This document shows positions 33,417 through 46,100 of a stretch of 64,000 nucleotides of DNA, piece after piece. Within the stretch, counting starts at the first letter, position 1. Every line of letters starts with the position of its first letter. The DNA is from Sordaria brevicollis (Eukaryota > Ascomycota > Sordariomycetes > Sordariales > Sordariaceae): positions 1,364,001 to 1,428,000 of the forward strand of contig JAUTDP010000012.1 of the NCBI GenBank assembly GCA_033439795.1. Direction: 5' to 3'. Below the pieces are notes generated by a model, which was not told the origin of the DNA, made no database searches, and saw only the letters and a program-made list of their open reading frames with translations. Position numbers and translations under genes: made by a program.

Positions 33417-34267
33417 TCACAGCTTAGCGGCAGCATCCGCGCCTCCTACACGCTTCTCAGCTTCTTCCCCCGTGGCCTTCTCAGCCTTCTCCTCTTCTTC
33501 TTGTACATCCACCTCTTCATCTCGCTCATTTTCTTCCCCCTTCTCTCCCTCTGCCGCCTCTTCCCCTTCCGCCAACTGCCTCCCTTCGGCCTTCGCCCTC
33601 TCCTCCGCCAACTTCTTATACTTTCGTTTTGCCTTCTTAGCCTTGCTATCGGCTTTCTTCTTCTTCTCGTTCCCTACGATCGCTAGCCGGGACTTATCGC
33701 CGTTGAGGTGGAAATCGACTTTGGCGGCAAGAATCTCCCGAGCTAGCTTGCGGTTTTGAGTACGCGAGCGTGTTTCTTGGCATTTTATGACGATGTTGGT
33801 GGGGATGTGTCGGAGTTGGACGGCGGAGTTTGTTTTATTCTGCGGGCAGCGGCATGTCAGTTGGGTTCAAGAAGGGTGTAGAGGGGAGAGGGGCTGGGAG
33901 GGCAGGAGTAAAAAAAGAGGTTAGGGGGTAAAGGGACTGAAGAGAGACGACATACAATCTTCTGCCCACCAGGCCCGCTACCCTTGAGGTAAACCTCTTC
34001 CAGCTCTTCCTCGGGCAGTTTAGGCCGGGGAGGCATTTGCCAGGCCTTGAGCCATGATGGGGTGGTGGTGGACAGCGACCGCCGTGCAGCAGCTACTGTT
34101 GTTGTTGTTGTTGTTGTTGTTGTTGCGCCAGCGGCAGCAACTGGTGTTGCGATCACCGGCCTTCCCGTGCCCAGGCCCAAGAAGGTAAAAGGTAGGCCGC
34201 CATATTTCAGGATTCGACCTCCTGCACTCAGAAAGGTTGGGAGTGAAGATATTATCGTTGTCTTCAT
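33417..34267 (-). CDS. Mitochondrial GGQ-domain release-factor-like protein
   Basis: 244 residues from two exons, 34267-33956 and 33839-33417; the intron is 116 bp. The first 75 residues are rich in Gly, Ala, Thr and Arg, resembling a mitochondrial presequence, and contain a run of ten threonines encoded by a GTT-type triplet repeat. The core shows [11 protein letters not shown], followed after the intron by [11 protein letters not shown] and the [13 protein letters not shown] helix. This is the class I release-factor peptidyl-hydrolase domain without codon-recognition domains, as in human mtRF-R/C12orf65 and yeast Rso55. It probably rescues stalled mitoribosomes by hydrolysing peptidyl-tRNA. 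The C-terminal 60 residues are Lys-rich, then very Glu-rich. Splitting of the domain just after GGQKI is noteworthy. Confidence 0.92.
34096..34127 (+). repeat. TTG/GTT triplet repeat encoding polythreonine (minus strand)
   Basis: About ten TTG triplets on the plus strand, read as ACA/ACA-type threonine codons on the minus strand in the presequence of the GGQ protein. Length variation would alter only the low-complexity leader. Confidence 0.9.
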
Positions 34268-35196
34268 CTTTCACCGGGTCCGGAGGGCCGAAAAGTTCAG
34301 GTTGTCACCGAAATCATGATGATGACGGAACGGAGCCACAGAATCCGGCTGGCAATTGTCGTCGGGGCCGGCAACAATTCGCCGTTGCCGTTCGTTCGTC
34401 ACGGTCGTCACGGGCCAAAGTCGGTCGTTGAACGTACCGACGTACATAGTGGGGCATCTTGGATATGCTTGAATGAGCCAATGACAAAGGGGCGATAAGA
34501 TTTTGCACGACGCTAATTTCAGGGGCTCAGCATGGAAAGTGCGGATAAGCCGATGGTTCGGTCGCCAGGTCGCTCATCCCTCGCTCTGGGCTCTTTTGGG
34601 GACTTTCCGGGGTTCCCGCCGGGGCAGGCACAACTGTCAACTGCCCCTGCAGTCGCACTGAAGGAAAGAACTGAAAAGAACCTGGGCTCTCTGGGCGGCC
34701 TGGACCTTGCAGGCGGTGACAAGAAAGTTCCCCGGTCCCGCCCGCTGTCACGCAGTGGTTCGCGACGCCCCCAGCTGTGCGTCCCGCCAGTGGCCCAGTG
34801 GCCCAGTGGATTGTGGAATAATTGTTGCGACTGAAACGGCGGATTTTGAGGGTCCCGTCTTTTGAACATTCGATCTGATCTTCTTTGCATTGAACAACTT
34901 CCTCCTGGATTCCTGACCTTCTTTGCCTGTTTTTGCGACATCCTTCATCTTCGTTCCTTCGTCTCATCGTCGTTGACCTTGACCGGCTTGAATCTCCATA
35001 ATCCTGAACTTTTTGTAATTCGATCTGTTATACCGCCTTTCCCGATTTATTGCATCCCGTCGCGCGTGTTACTTCGTCGCAAACCTCCAAACTTCGAATC
35101 GAACTCCCTTTCATCGAACGATCGCAAATCGCAAAATCGCAACGGTTTCCGACTATTCCGAGTAAACATACACACACACGAAAAACGCCCATCAAA
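34268..35196. promoter_or_regulatory. Divergent promoter region of the GGQ-protein and SPT-subunit genes
   Basis: 929 bp between two divergent start codons. The right half (34860-35196) is a pyrimidine-rich region likely to be the leader of the serine palmitoyltransferase subunit gene, ending in ACACACACGAAAAACGCCCATCAAA before its ATG. No specific factor site is claimed. Confidence 0.5.
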
Positions 35197-35664
35197 ATGT
35201 CTTCCTACCTCGAGGCCTTCAGCAAGTGGTTCAAGCTCAAGATCTACCAGCTTGAGGTTACCATGAGCGTGTACATCTTTACGCCTATTGAGAAGTTCAT
35301 CTTTTGTACGTTAGCCTCCGGTCTCCCCTTACCACCTCCTCGCCTTTCTTTATTACTTTCCCTTCCATCCCAACCCTTCTTCCACAGTATCCATTCACTA
35401 ACAATATGTCCCCAAACAGACTCAGTCCTCTTCCTCCTCGTCTCCCTCACCTTCATCGCCACCTTCCTCTACCTCCCGCAACACGTGCAGTTCATCGCCC
35501 GCCGCGCCTGGTTCTACATGCACGGCGACGCCCAGGATTCGATTCTCGATGTGGTTTCCAACGCCGTGACGGTTACCAAGAGCGCGCTGCTGGGGTCGGA
35601 GAAGACTGTAGAGGCCTTGGGAAGGGCGGCGGATGCGACGGTGGGGGTTGTTAGGGAGCTTTAA
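35197..35664 (+). CDS. Small subunit of serine palmitoyltransferase (ssSPT/Tsc3-like)
   Basis: 117 residues from two exons, 35197-35305 and 35420-35664; intron 114 bp with GTACGT, CACTAAC and CAG. The N-terminus W-F-K-L-K-I-Y-Q-L-E-V-T-M-S-V-Y-I-F-T-P-I-E-K matches the conserved core of fungal small subunits of serine palmitoyltransferase. One membrane helix spans about 35-56, then comes R-R-A-W-F-Y-M-H-G-D-A and an amphipathic tail. These subunits bind the Lcb1/Lcb2 dimer in the ER and raise its activity in the first step of sphingolipid synthesis (serine plus palmitoyl-CoA to ketodihydrosphingosine). Upstream in-frame codons lack a better ATG, and the chosen start follows a CAAA context. 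Family assignment is from the conserved core, not from a search. Confidence 0.88.
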   Translation: MSSYLEAFSKWFKLKIYQLEVTMSVYIFTPIEKFIFCTLASGLPLPPPRLSLLLSLPSQPFFHSIHSLTICPQTDSVLFLLVSLTFIATFLYLPQHVQFIARRAWFYMHGDAQDSILDVVSNAVTVTKSALLGSEKTVEALGRAADATVGVVREL

Positions 35665-36553
35665 AGAAGCACTCAACGGATGGGGATTAGGGGAGACGGG
35701 CTTACTGCTTGCCTGTCGAGGACTCAACTCTGATGAGCTTCTCAATGGCTCGAGGTGTGTCCAGGCAGTGCGATTGGGAGTGGTGTTTGAGGCGTCTGTA
35801 ATGGCAGGAGAAAAGCTTGAGAGCCGCCACTCGAATTGCTTGACATCGGAAAACTGGGAGAGATCGATACGCAAAGGGATACCTCCGGGAGACCTGGACA
35901 GCATTGAACCACGCCCTGGTGCAACTCTCGTCCATCCGATAACAAGGGCGTAGACGATTCGTCCGAATCTTGAAGCCGGACCTGCCGGCATTCACGAGGC
36001 AGACATGACAGGCCTTAACATGAACGGGCTCTGTACGGTCAACGATTACTCTCAAACGGCCTCAGTGGTGTATGTTTGATGCCTGGGAATGGGTTGATGG
36101 ATCTAATGCGGGATGGAGGCAAGGGGTTTCAGTCGGATTACAAGGCGTTCAGGGTTGGAAAAGAAATATCACACGTAATGAAGCTAGCTGGTCAAGGTTG
36201 GAGACGGCAAACGATAGATGAACACTATATAACATTCTTGCATAGAAAGGACAGGACAGGATTACCTGGTGGAAGAAGTCTTCTTAATACCAGTACATAT
36301 GATTATAACCTCTATGGACCGGTTTCTTATGGCGCCTTAGCTGCAATTTTCAACTCAACAAACCTTATACAACTTCTTTCATCACACCCGGTGCCACCCT
36401 TCTTCATCCATAGCTTAATGGAACCTCAAGACATCTATTACAATCAGGCTTTAGGTACCCAAGACTTCATGTCATTGCTGACAGCTTCTTCATTTCTTAT
36501 CACATGAACAACTATTGTACTTTTATTGTATCCTTCCTTTCTGCGCCCAAGCC
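35665..36553. other. Shared 3' region between convergent SPT-subunit gene and ELP2
   Basis: Contains a 143-codon plus-strand frame (36076-36507) that starts TTG-ATG, but it has no family signature and rare-looking codons, and it lies where 3' untranslated regions are expected. I leave it out as a gene. Confidence 0.5.
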
Positions 36554-39288
36554 TTACAAAGACAACTCATATATCCTCAAAGCCCCATCCTCACCAGCAA
36601 TAGCCAATTCTCTCGGCTGCTGCTCATTCTCATCACCCTTCCTCACCCTCGGCCTCCAAGCAAGTTGCATCACCGCCTTCGGCAAGCACAACTGCTCCGC
36701 GACCTTGAACGTCTCCGCCACACTAACCTCCGAGCCATCGGCACTAACCTTCACTCCCAACACCAACAGCTTACCGCTCTCCGTACCCACAGCCAGTAAA
36801 TAAGTGCTGCTTCCATCTTCAGCAACAAGTAGCGGCTCAGAAGCAAAGTCCAGTGCCGTAACCGGTTGGTCCTCCGTCAACGACAACCCCAGCGTGAACT
36901 CCTCCTTCTTTTGCTCTTCCCCTTCTTGTGAGGTAGTGGAAGGTTTCCTAACCCAGATCTTAACCGCCTTGTCACGACCAGCCGTAGCGAATACGTCTAC
37001 AGACGTAGAGGAGGGGGTTTTGGGTGCCCACGCCGCATCGAGGATCATACGGCTGTGGCCCTTGGGGTTCAACTGCAGCAGAGTGTACCCGGCGCTGGAC
37101 TCGGTGTCCTTTTGGAAGACGGCCCATTGGCGATCCTTGCCCACTGAAAGCAAGTACTGGTTGTCGCTGGAGAAGCGTAGCCGGTGGATAGTCGACGTGT
37201 GAGCCTTCAGCGGCGGGCGAAGCTCAGTCCATTTGTCGGTTTCAAAAATGCGGATTACGGCGTGGTTGAGCGAGGCGGCTTTGCATGCTGATGCGATTAG
37301 ATGTGTCTCCTTCTCACCACATGGGGACGTGGGATGGGAAACAGCAAGACAAGAAATCTCATAACCGTGCCCATACAACTTTTCCACCTCCGGCCATAGG
37401 GTATGCCTCGAAAGTGACTCCTCAAAGGGCGGGTGGTCGATTTCCAAAGCCGACTTGCGCACCATGCTTGCTGGATCAAGCATGTTCTCGCGGTCTTGTT
37501 GGGTGACATCTCCGCCTCTACCACCGTCGGGAGTACCGCCTGCGGCGGCAGAAGCGTCGGCGTCGTCGTCGATTACGTCGATGGCTTTGTTGGAGAGCCC
37601 CAGCACGGGAATGTTGGCCGCGTCGGCGGGGAGGGAGTCAAAGTCGGACGAAGACATGGTGGAAGAGGTGCCGGTTAGGCGGTTCAGCATGCGCGCTACG
37701 GCTTTGGGCTCGGTAAAGACGCGCATCAGCTTCTCGTCAGCGCCAGACACAAAGGAGGTGGAGGAGAGGGAGTCAATGCAGTTGAGGTCGTAGCCGTGGA
37801 TTTGGGGACGGGCCATCTCGTGCCAGGTGCGCTTGCCGGACGTTGGGTTGGGCTCGGTGGCCCATTCGGCGTGGAGGCGGGTGGTTTGGTCGGAGCTGGT
37901 GGACAAAAGGTAGACGCCGTTGCGGGACCATGAGATGCCCGTCACGGCACGTGTGTGGCCTGACACGGCAAAGTTCTGCTTCCATGCTTGGTCGGCCGTG
38001 TCCCAGTCCCAGCGGCGCCAGCTGCCGGTGCGGCCAAGAGTGATGACGGTGGTGCCGGAGGGCGACCACATGCCGGTCCAGAAACCGCCGATACTGCCGG
38101 TTGCTGTGGTGGCGCCCTTCTCGCGACTGACTTCGCCGAGACGGGCGACGGTGATCCAGATACCTGACTCAGGATCGGCCTCCCAGATCGAGAGCGAGTT
38201 GTCGGCTGAAGCTGAGAGAAGTTGGAGGGTGCCCTCGCCGCTGTCGGATGTGGTGGAGGTAGGAGAGCGGCACCAGCGCGCGGTGTAGATCCAATCTTCG
38301 TGGCCGAGGAGCAGAGCCTCGAACATGATGCAGTACTTGCTGGTAGCGGGATCAGCTGCCCCCTCAACCTTGATCTTGTGGATCTTGTTGGCCGGACCGG
38401 GGGTCAAGGCGGCGGCAGCAGCAGAGGCATCTGAGGCGGCCGAGGTAGGCATGGACAGCGCACTGCCTTGGTGAACACGCCATATCCTGATGTACTTGTC
38501 TTGACTGGCTGAGGCAAGAAGAATGTCGCTGTCGGCTTCGGATTTGGGCTTTTCGCGGATGAAGTCGAGAGATCGAATCCAGTTCTCGTGGCCTGGGAGG
38601 GTTGCTTGAGGGGTGAACTCGAGTTGTGTGTCGTCTGCTACCGAGGCTGTGAAGATCTGGATGATGTTGGTGGTTCCGGCAACTGCCAGAATGAGAGAAG
38701 TTCCCTCGCCGTTGAGGGGGCTCAAGGCAAGGGCCAAGGGGAAGTACTTCTTTGCCGTCTTGATGGTTTGGAGGAGGGTGACCTGGCCGGATGAGACATC
38801 CAAAGACCAGACCTTAACAGTCGAGTCTGCCGCACCCGAGACGAAAATACGATGCTTGCTGCTGCCCGCGGGAATCTTGAGAGCTGCGAGGTAGTTGATG
38901 GGGGCAGTGTGTTCCTGAAGGGCTTGAACACATGTTGCGGCACCCGTCTCGCTGTCGATAGCCCAGACCCGAAGGCTTTGGTCATCACCTCCGCTTACTA
39001 GGTAAGTTGACTTCTCATCTTGCAACCTGGGAAGAAACTTGACGGCTCGTACATGAGCTGTATGACCACTCAAAATCTTGGAGATACCGACGGTGTTCTG
39101 GGACTGGTGTTAGTAGGAGGTCTCAGTTGAGTGAAAGAGTCATGTTGAAGTCATACCGAAGGGTTCCAGAGGCAGACGTTGATGTCTGCGCCAAATGCCA
39201 CCAGTCCATCTCCACACCAGTCAGCGGCAGCGGCGTACCTATTTGCGCCGGCCGACAGATAGCGAGTGTCAATCGCTGCTTCCGTCAT
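36554..39288 (-). CDS. elp2: Elongator subunit ELP2 (WD40 protein)
   Basis: 891 residues from two exons, 39288-39157 and 39097-36554; intron 59 bp. ATG at 39288 is the first in frame. The protein starts with the short region typical of Elp2 (Y-A-A-A-A-D-W...A-F-G-A-D-I-N-V-C-L-W), followed by two seven-bladed WD40 propellers. Clear blades include G-H-T-A-H-V-R-A-V-K, L-P-G-H-E-N-W-I-R-S-L-D, L-L-G-H-E-D-W-I-Y-T-A-R-W, S-G-H-T-R-A-V-T-G-I-S-W and L-Y-G-H-G-Y-E-I-S-C-L-A, spaced as in other Elp2 proteins. With Elp1 and Elp3 it forms the core of Elongator, which adds the cm5 group to wobble uridine of tRNAs. Slightly longer than yeast Elp2 (788). It is head-to-head with URM1. Confidence 0.95.
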
Positions 39289-39705
39289 GATATTTGCCGT
39301 TTCTAGGTAGTTGACCCCGATTTTTGAAGCCCACTGACCAGCAGATGAGTGAGTGAGAAGGAAGTTGTGAGTTGTAGTTAATGAAGTCGCTGTCGAGCGA
39401 TCGTCATGATTGGCTGCAGACCCCAAGTTTGGAGATTTTTAGGCCCATGTTTGCGCCCAAAGTGACTCCACTGCGGTTGCTTGGACGATTTAATCCTGTG
39501 GTTCTTTCCCATGAAAGATAATTAGCTCTTGTAGCTACGCATGCTGCAGCCGTTATCCAATCAAAAGCTCCAAGCTTTGATTTGAATTTGGCCCAAATAC
39601 ACCGTTCTTGGACATCCCGGAACATTTTACCTGAATTGTTCCAACTTCATCCGTACAACTTTATAGAGGTTGACTTTGATATACTCAAAGTCAGAAATCA
39701 GCATC
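39289..39705. promoter_or_regulatory. Bidirectional promoter region of elp2 and urm1
   Basis: 417 bp between the start codons of two divergent genes, too short for two large separate promoters. It contains a CCAAT sequence in inverted form (ATTGG at 39556 as ATCCAATC) and an A/T-rich stretch, but no element is firmly assigned. Shared control of the pair is inferred from the spacing. Confidence 0.6.
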
Positions 39706-40157
39706 ATGTCAGACCCAAAAGATCAAACGATCGATATCACAGTCGATTTCTCGTGAGTATACTTGTCACGGCTTTGAGCAAAGTACGTGTCACTAACGCA
39801 TCACATCTCTCCAGTGGCGGCCTCGAAATCCTCTTTTCCAACGAGAAGCATCATGAACTTTCAGTACCAGCCCAAGACGCCGAAGGCAAGCCAGCAAACG
39901 TCGGCTTCCTCATAAACTATCTATGCAAGACGCTCATGACTGACCCCCGGGCGGATCTCTTTGTGCTTGGTGGTGAACTGTGAGTTCTGTTGTAACTCTG
40001 CTGGGTTGAAGCACTTGCTAACAGAGCCAAAATCAATAGTCGCCCAGGTATCCTGTGTCTGATCAATGACAGCGATTGGGAGCTGGAAGAAGAAGATGCC
40101 TATGTGCTTCAACCAGGAGACAATATTCTCTTTATCTCCACGCTCCACGGTGGTTAG
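39706..40157 (+). CDS. urm1: Ubiquitin-related modifier URM1
   Basis: 109 residues from three exons: 39706-39752, 39815-39979 and 40040-40157. Introns of 62 and 60 bp have GTGAGT donors and CTAAC branch points. The protein shows the beta-grasp start G-G-L-E-I-L-F, the N-Y-L-C-K-T-L-M segment, the strand [16 protein letters not shown], the loop [16 protein letters not shown], and the terminal Gly-Gly required for adenylation and thiocarboxylate formation by Uba4. It carries sulfur for s2U34 in tRNA-Lys, -Glu and -Gln, and can also be conjugated to proteins under oxidative stress. No residues follow the Gly-Gly, so no processing is needed. Start is head-to-head with elp2. Confidence 0.97.
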
Positions 40158-43100
40158 TGCACCGGGTGGTGGCAGTGGTTGGGTGATAAAATGAGTAGCA
40201 GAGCGATTAGATCGACGATTGGTATCCATCCCCTTCGTTTGAGCCACATCATGGCCGGTGGTAATATGAGATTAAACTTCTACACAGCGAATTCTCATCA
40301 ATCCTCAGCTTCGAGATGTCTGGCGCAGGTGTGTCCTGCCTCTTGACATGAGGTTGAACTTGAGCACGGCGAGTTCGTGCTGTGGGCGGCACCACACAAC
40401 CTGCACCTTCCAGCCGGCCGGTCGACTTGCGCCGTCACCCATCTGTGTCTTCCATCCGAACTTCATCTTCACATTCACTTTTCAGGGCACAGACTCCCGC
40501 TCCCAGGGACGACCACCGGCCGCCTGCCAACACTGGACCTGCCCTTCATAAGGGACCTTTCCTGTGCTGCTTACTGTCGGGGGCCGGGAAGGTCTAGCAG
40601 TAAGTCCATGGTCAGGAGGTAGTTGGTATAGCGGTCCGTCCATCGCCGGCTATCAGAGAGACCGTGGGTTCGACCCATGACGGTGTGCAATTGGAATGCT
40701 TTGCCCATCACGACAATCCTTCTTTTTCCTCCTTTTCTCCTTTTTTGCCGGTTACGGCTTGCAGAACGTTTGTTACTTGCGCTGATTGTCGTCGTCTTTT
40801 GACCAGTTGCTTCCCTTTTTAACTAAAACCAAACAATGATTCGCATTGTTCGGGCCATGTGCGACTGGTTTCCTTCATTGTTAAGGTTCAGTGCCCATTC
40901 GGAACGCATCGCTAGTTCGCATTCTCACTTGGAAGTGTTCCAGATCCTCGCTGCTATGCGAAATGCTGACACTCGAGAGCGATAGAGAGCGAAGTCGAAG
41001 AACAACATCTGGTCCACTTACGTGGCGATTATTATACCCCTTCAGGACATGCTGAAACCGGCTCGACCTCGGTCGTAGGCTGGTTTCTTCTAGCTGTTTC
41101 CAGGTGGAAGGTATCTCGGACACTTCCGACCCACTCCAATACAGGAACATATACGCCCGAACTTGCACCCGCCACTCTTCCTTTTTCCACTCCTGGAGAT
41201 GTTGATTATCTCGTTGCCGCAGTCACCGTTGACTTCTTCAACTGTCCAGCCCGGATCTACAGAATACCACGTTCCGCATCGCTCACCGGTCACATTAACC
41301 TCACTTCACCGGTAGGCACAACCCCCAACCTGACCCCCAACTCGGGGCCGGATCAGGCCGACTCGCGAAGACTACGTGAGAAATATTGATCAACCGTGGT
41401 GAAGAACACACGACCCGACGATATCTTCATGCCCAACCCAACAACGTCTCGGCAAGGCCTCTCAAGTAGTCAGACCGACTATACCATGGATTCTTCCATG
41501 AAATCCAAATTGACCCAAGACCGTTCATCTTATGTACAGTCCTCCCAACACGGAGTACTTGCCTTCCTGGGTCATACTATCGAAGGAACAAAGATCATCA
41601 CAACAATTTCCCGTTTAACTCAACCAGCCAGCCTTTCCCATCCTGCATATTGTCTCCGAATACACCGTCTTTCGGTTAATAGTCTCCTCGGAGTATCTAC
41701 TCCGGCAAATTTGTCGAGTTTTGAAAGAGGCTGGCGAGACCGCCGTTGGAACCAAACCTTTCGATCCGGCAATAACAACCAACGCCCATATCATATCAAC
41801 GGTAATAGCGTACGCGCGAACGAAGTTCTTGTCGGGCAGCTAGACGCCCGGTCGGTCTCACTCCGGTGCCGATCCTCATGGCCGATGGGGGTTCCAGACC
41901 GGGACGGACCGCTCGGCTTCACTTCGCTTCTTTTTGTCTATCGTACTTTCTACGCTACTTCAAAGTTCTAGCAATTAGAAGAGTGGATCATTGAAAGTGG
42001 CATTAGCTTTTTGTCTCATTGTTGGAATTGCGACACAGAATTTTAGAGCATTTGCATTCAGAAATTGGGAGATTTGCGATGGACAAGTGGAAGTGTCTAT
42101 GCCCGGTGGTCTTCAGTCTCGAAAACACATCAATTCACGCTAGCTAACATGTTCTTCAATAGTGAAAGGCTTCAGTCAACTTAGCCGAACATTTCCTAGT
42201 TCGCCAACGGCTTATGACTCTAATACATTCCACTATCACATATCTCAACAGTGTCAGCAGTCAGTCAAATCAAGTAAGTCACTCGCTCAACGAGAGTGTC
42301 CAAGCCACTATCACCAACGCATCCCCAACACCTGACTCGAACACTCATGGGACTCTTCATCCACAACTTGCCATGTTCATAAGGAGAAAGGATCATGTTA
42401 CGACCCCTCCTCCTTGGATTTTTTTACATACTCTGTTACTTCCCCTCAATGACAAAAGTCAAACAAAAAACCCGTGATCTATCACCTGCCCATCCGCCAC
42501 ACTCTGTCACCATCCATCCTCACTGAGCGAGGAACTGAACTGACATGTTGATTCATATCGCAAAAGTTGTTTGCATGTTTGCTCCTCGAGTCCAACGGGT
42601 GTCAACACCCCCATCGTTCTAACGTCAAACCCTGAGAGCGCCCTCGGCCCCCTAACCCCCTTCAGACATTTAGACCCTTAAGCCGCTAGGCCCCTTAGGC
42701 CCCCAACACGCACACAGCACGCATCACCTACATAAGCTAACCCGCCCGCGTATGTAATAATGACCCTATCACAGCATTCAGGTGGACACTTCCAAGCCAG
42801 TCTAGAGCTACCTCTATCGAGATCTCATGCACCTAGATCACAGATCACCCGACATCCCGGGGGGTCATTATGTATGTATGCCGGAAGTTGTGCCGGGGAT
42901 GTATGTGCCGCCGGGGGTTAGGTTGTTGAGAACTTGGAGCCCCGGGGTTGTGATTGACTGTGCGCTGCCGTGTATATACGGCGCCCGGAGACTTGGCCGA
43001 GTTCGGGATGGCTGCCGTTACCGTATCGGTCACAACAATTACATTGAGACTGCTCATTGATGCCTGCCGGTTGGACAACAGAGAGAGAAGGCTGCCCGGG

Positions 43101-46100
43101 GCAAAGTCGAGGTAAACCGGTCTAACGGACCAGCTGGATGGACGGTGTGTGTTTGTTTGTTCGGTTGTTGGCGGAGTTGAACACTCGCTCGCTACTTACT
43201 ACCGATACTAGGCAGATAGGGAGATAGATTGATGGGTTAGAGGTTAGTGTATCCCCTCATCTCTCATTTCATGGGTATCAAGTAGATGATAGATCAAATC
43301 TAGATAGGAAGTTGATATCCGCTAGTTGATGCACTTTACCCCGTGTTGTTTCCAGACGCTAGACTAAACGCCAGGCACCGGGTTATGATAGACGAGCGCT
43401 ACTGCGTAAGTCTTGTCTCCTGCGTATGTATATCCAACGCACAGATCACCCGCGTACGTTGATTCTAGCTGCGTACGTATGCATTGAACTAAACGAAGGT
43501 ATATACCACAGCAAGGCAGTATCATAGCATAGTTAGCGATATCAAAGCACAGTATGTACCCTCTTCTTAGAGCATAGTGTTCAACACGGTCCAAACTAAA
43601 GCAAGGGACGGATGGAGACGACGCGGACGGGGGCGGGGACGGGGAACGGGACCAAGTGCCGTTTCCACCCATTTCATCCATATCCAACGGGGGAGAAGGG
43701 GGGAAGCGGGGCCGGCAAGTGACTTCCGGAAAGGACAACGGACATGCGGGGCGCGGGCGGAGTGTCTCCAGTCAGGCGGAGAGCCGGAGCTAGTTAAAGC
43801 CAAAAGCCTTTCTCTTGTTTGCATATTCAACCAGTCGGATTCCGTCACTCGACGGGCTTAGCTAGCTAACTGGCTCAACGGGGGGACGAAACCGAAAGCG
43901 TGGAGGCGAGGCTTAGAGACAGTTGAAAATGATTTTTGTGGAGTATCGCTTGTCTTGTCTTGTCTGGGCAGGAGGGGAAAGTTGAAAAGTTTGATATTTA
44001 AGATGTTTGCTTTTCGCTTCGGTCGTTCGCTCGCCCGTTTGACTGACATTGAAGTCAGTGTCTTGTCATGGAATTTTCACTGTGTTATTGTATATGGCTG
44101 CTACGAGTGTAACTCCAGTGCTGAAGTAAATGAAAAGTCAAAACGGATATGCGAGTACGTTGCTTGAAGTTTGGAGAGAAACTATCATCACTTTTTGCCA
44201 ATCACCTACATGTTCATCAATAGGTAGGTTCATACCGTAGCGTAGTGTCTGAAATGTATAAACAGAATGATGTCGTTGCTGGGAGAATCTTCGTTTCGTT
44301 TGCAACTTTGTGAGTGTTCGCCTTGGAACATTTTCAGCTCGCCCACATTTACTCCGACTTACATACACGTACTCACGCAGGACACTAGCCCAACGTACGT
44401 ACTTAGTACACAGTAAAGCTCTCAGCTCTCCAACGATCGCGAGAAACAAAAAGTGGGCATTCAAAGTAAGTGAGACATTATACTAGTAACTAAACTAGCA
44501 TGTATTTCGTGCGACTCGCACGTTTCGTTGGTAGGTATTGTGGAAGTTAGACAGCCTGTCCTTGCTCGCATGTACATCCAAGTATGTCAAATTGACAAGC
44601 TGCTGCGAACTGCAAAAAGCAAAGAGATCAACCACTTACATGTAACCATTATCCACCTACCAAGAACTCCCCCCAAAAAACGGACAGGAGTATTATCCGG
44701 GGAATACCTGCGAAATTCCCATTGCTTTTGATTTGAAAAGCTTCAAGGATTTTCCCTGAATGAAGCTCGGTTCATATCAGGTAGTTCACTGTGGTTCAGT
44801 CTTGTGCCAGGACCCTGAATTTCGAAAACCATTTTGGCGAGATTCTTTTTTGCTTGCTGAGGGGACACTCACTCGTCCCCCTATGTTCCCAAAACTCTGG
44901 TCTCTGAAGGATTGGTAGGATCGATGATCGAAGTGACGGCGATGTCGATGGCGATTTGTTTTCCTCTTTTTGCCTCACTCGCAACACTCCCCCCTCAACA
45001 CTTTCAGTCACTTCTCACAAATAAGTGATTCGATGGGCTCATGTTTGACATGTCTCACCTTGCTCGCACTTACCGCATGGGACTAGAAGTATCTAGACCT
45101 TTCGTGCCGAGAATTTCTGAGAGAAGGCAAAACCCAAGCCGCCAAACTTACGCCCATTTGTTTTCCTGTCTTGCCTCGGTCTCTCTTCGCTTTTTCTTGC
45201 CCAGAGTGCCCTCTCCCTCACACCCGCACATACACGTGGTAAACATGCTGTGCTAAGGCGGCAGTGGAGAGTCGTCGTCTTTGAAAGGCTTCGGAAACCG
45301 TATGGGAAAGTATTTTCCAGTGTCCAGTTAGGGGCAACGGAGTTTCTCAAGGTGGGACAGGGTCTGCGGGCTCCGCTTCGTGTAAGTGTCAATGTGTACG
45401 AAATAGGAGCCTTCCTTTTTCGCCTCACTATGTCTCCGGTGTCAGTGAAGCCCACTTGCTAATCAGGCTCATTTAGGAAACTCACCTTTGTACCTACTGC
45501 AACCAACTCTCAATTGGCTTCTCGTCTTGGCTCTTAAAATCCCGTGCCATCCAGAGGCAATGTCACAGCAGCTGGACTGTGAAACTCGCGGACAAGACCG
45601 CTCATTAGTGCTAGATCCGACCTTCCTCTTCCCGACATCCTTCCAATATGGGCCAATGCTATGCACCAGTATCACCGCGCCTGGGCAAGGGGATAATTGG
45701 ACTCGAAAGGCACGTCGTCCAAAAAGGTAAAGGTCGTTCAATCGCAACCATCTTCATCAAGAGAAAAGGGGGAAGTGAGATGCGACGCAAGCTCACGAGA
45801 CGCCAACCTGGGAATAGTAGCCTCAACACTTCCGAAATTAGCCAGATCTCGTCATCCACATACCCGGTCAAGAGTGTCCATTGCCCCTGTGTCTTCTTGC
45901 TTCTTTCATCTTATCTCCCACACCGGCCGGTCGCCACTTGGAGTTTGGTCCACCCATATCCTATTTTGGGGAAAATTTGGAGTGCGAAGAGGTGAGGGGA
46001 TTCGGAACATTTCAGCGGGACTGGGATATGGGGGTGTTGATGCCAAGCAAGGCAGAGCGGACGCGGAGTGGATGTTCGGATGGGATGAGATGAAAAGCGG

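Noticed and set aside
36076..36507. 143-codon plus-strand frame between the SPT-subunit gene and ELP2
   Set aside because: It lies in the shared 3' region of two convergent genes, has no homology I can recognise and no sign of codon bias.
40600..40746. tRNA-like segment with a perfect B box (GGTTCGACC at 40667) and a T6 run downstream
   Set aside because: No cloverleaf can be drawn: the T-stem pairs fail around a standard TTCGACC loop and no anticodon arm with a T33 is available. It may be a decayed tRNA or chance match.
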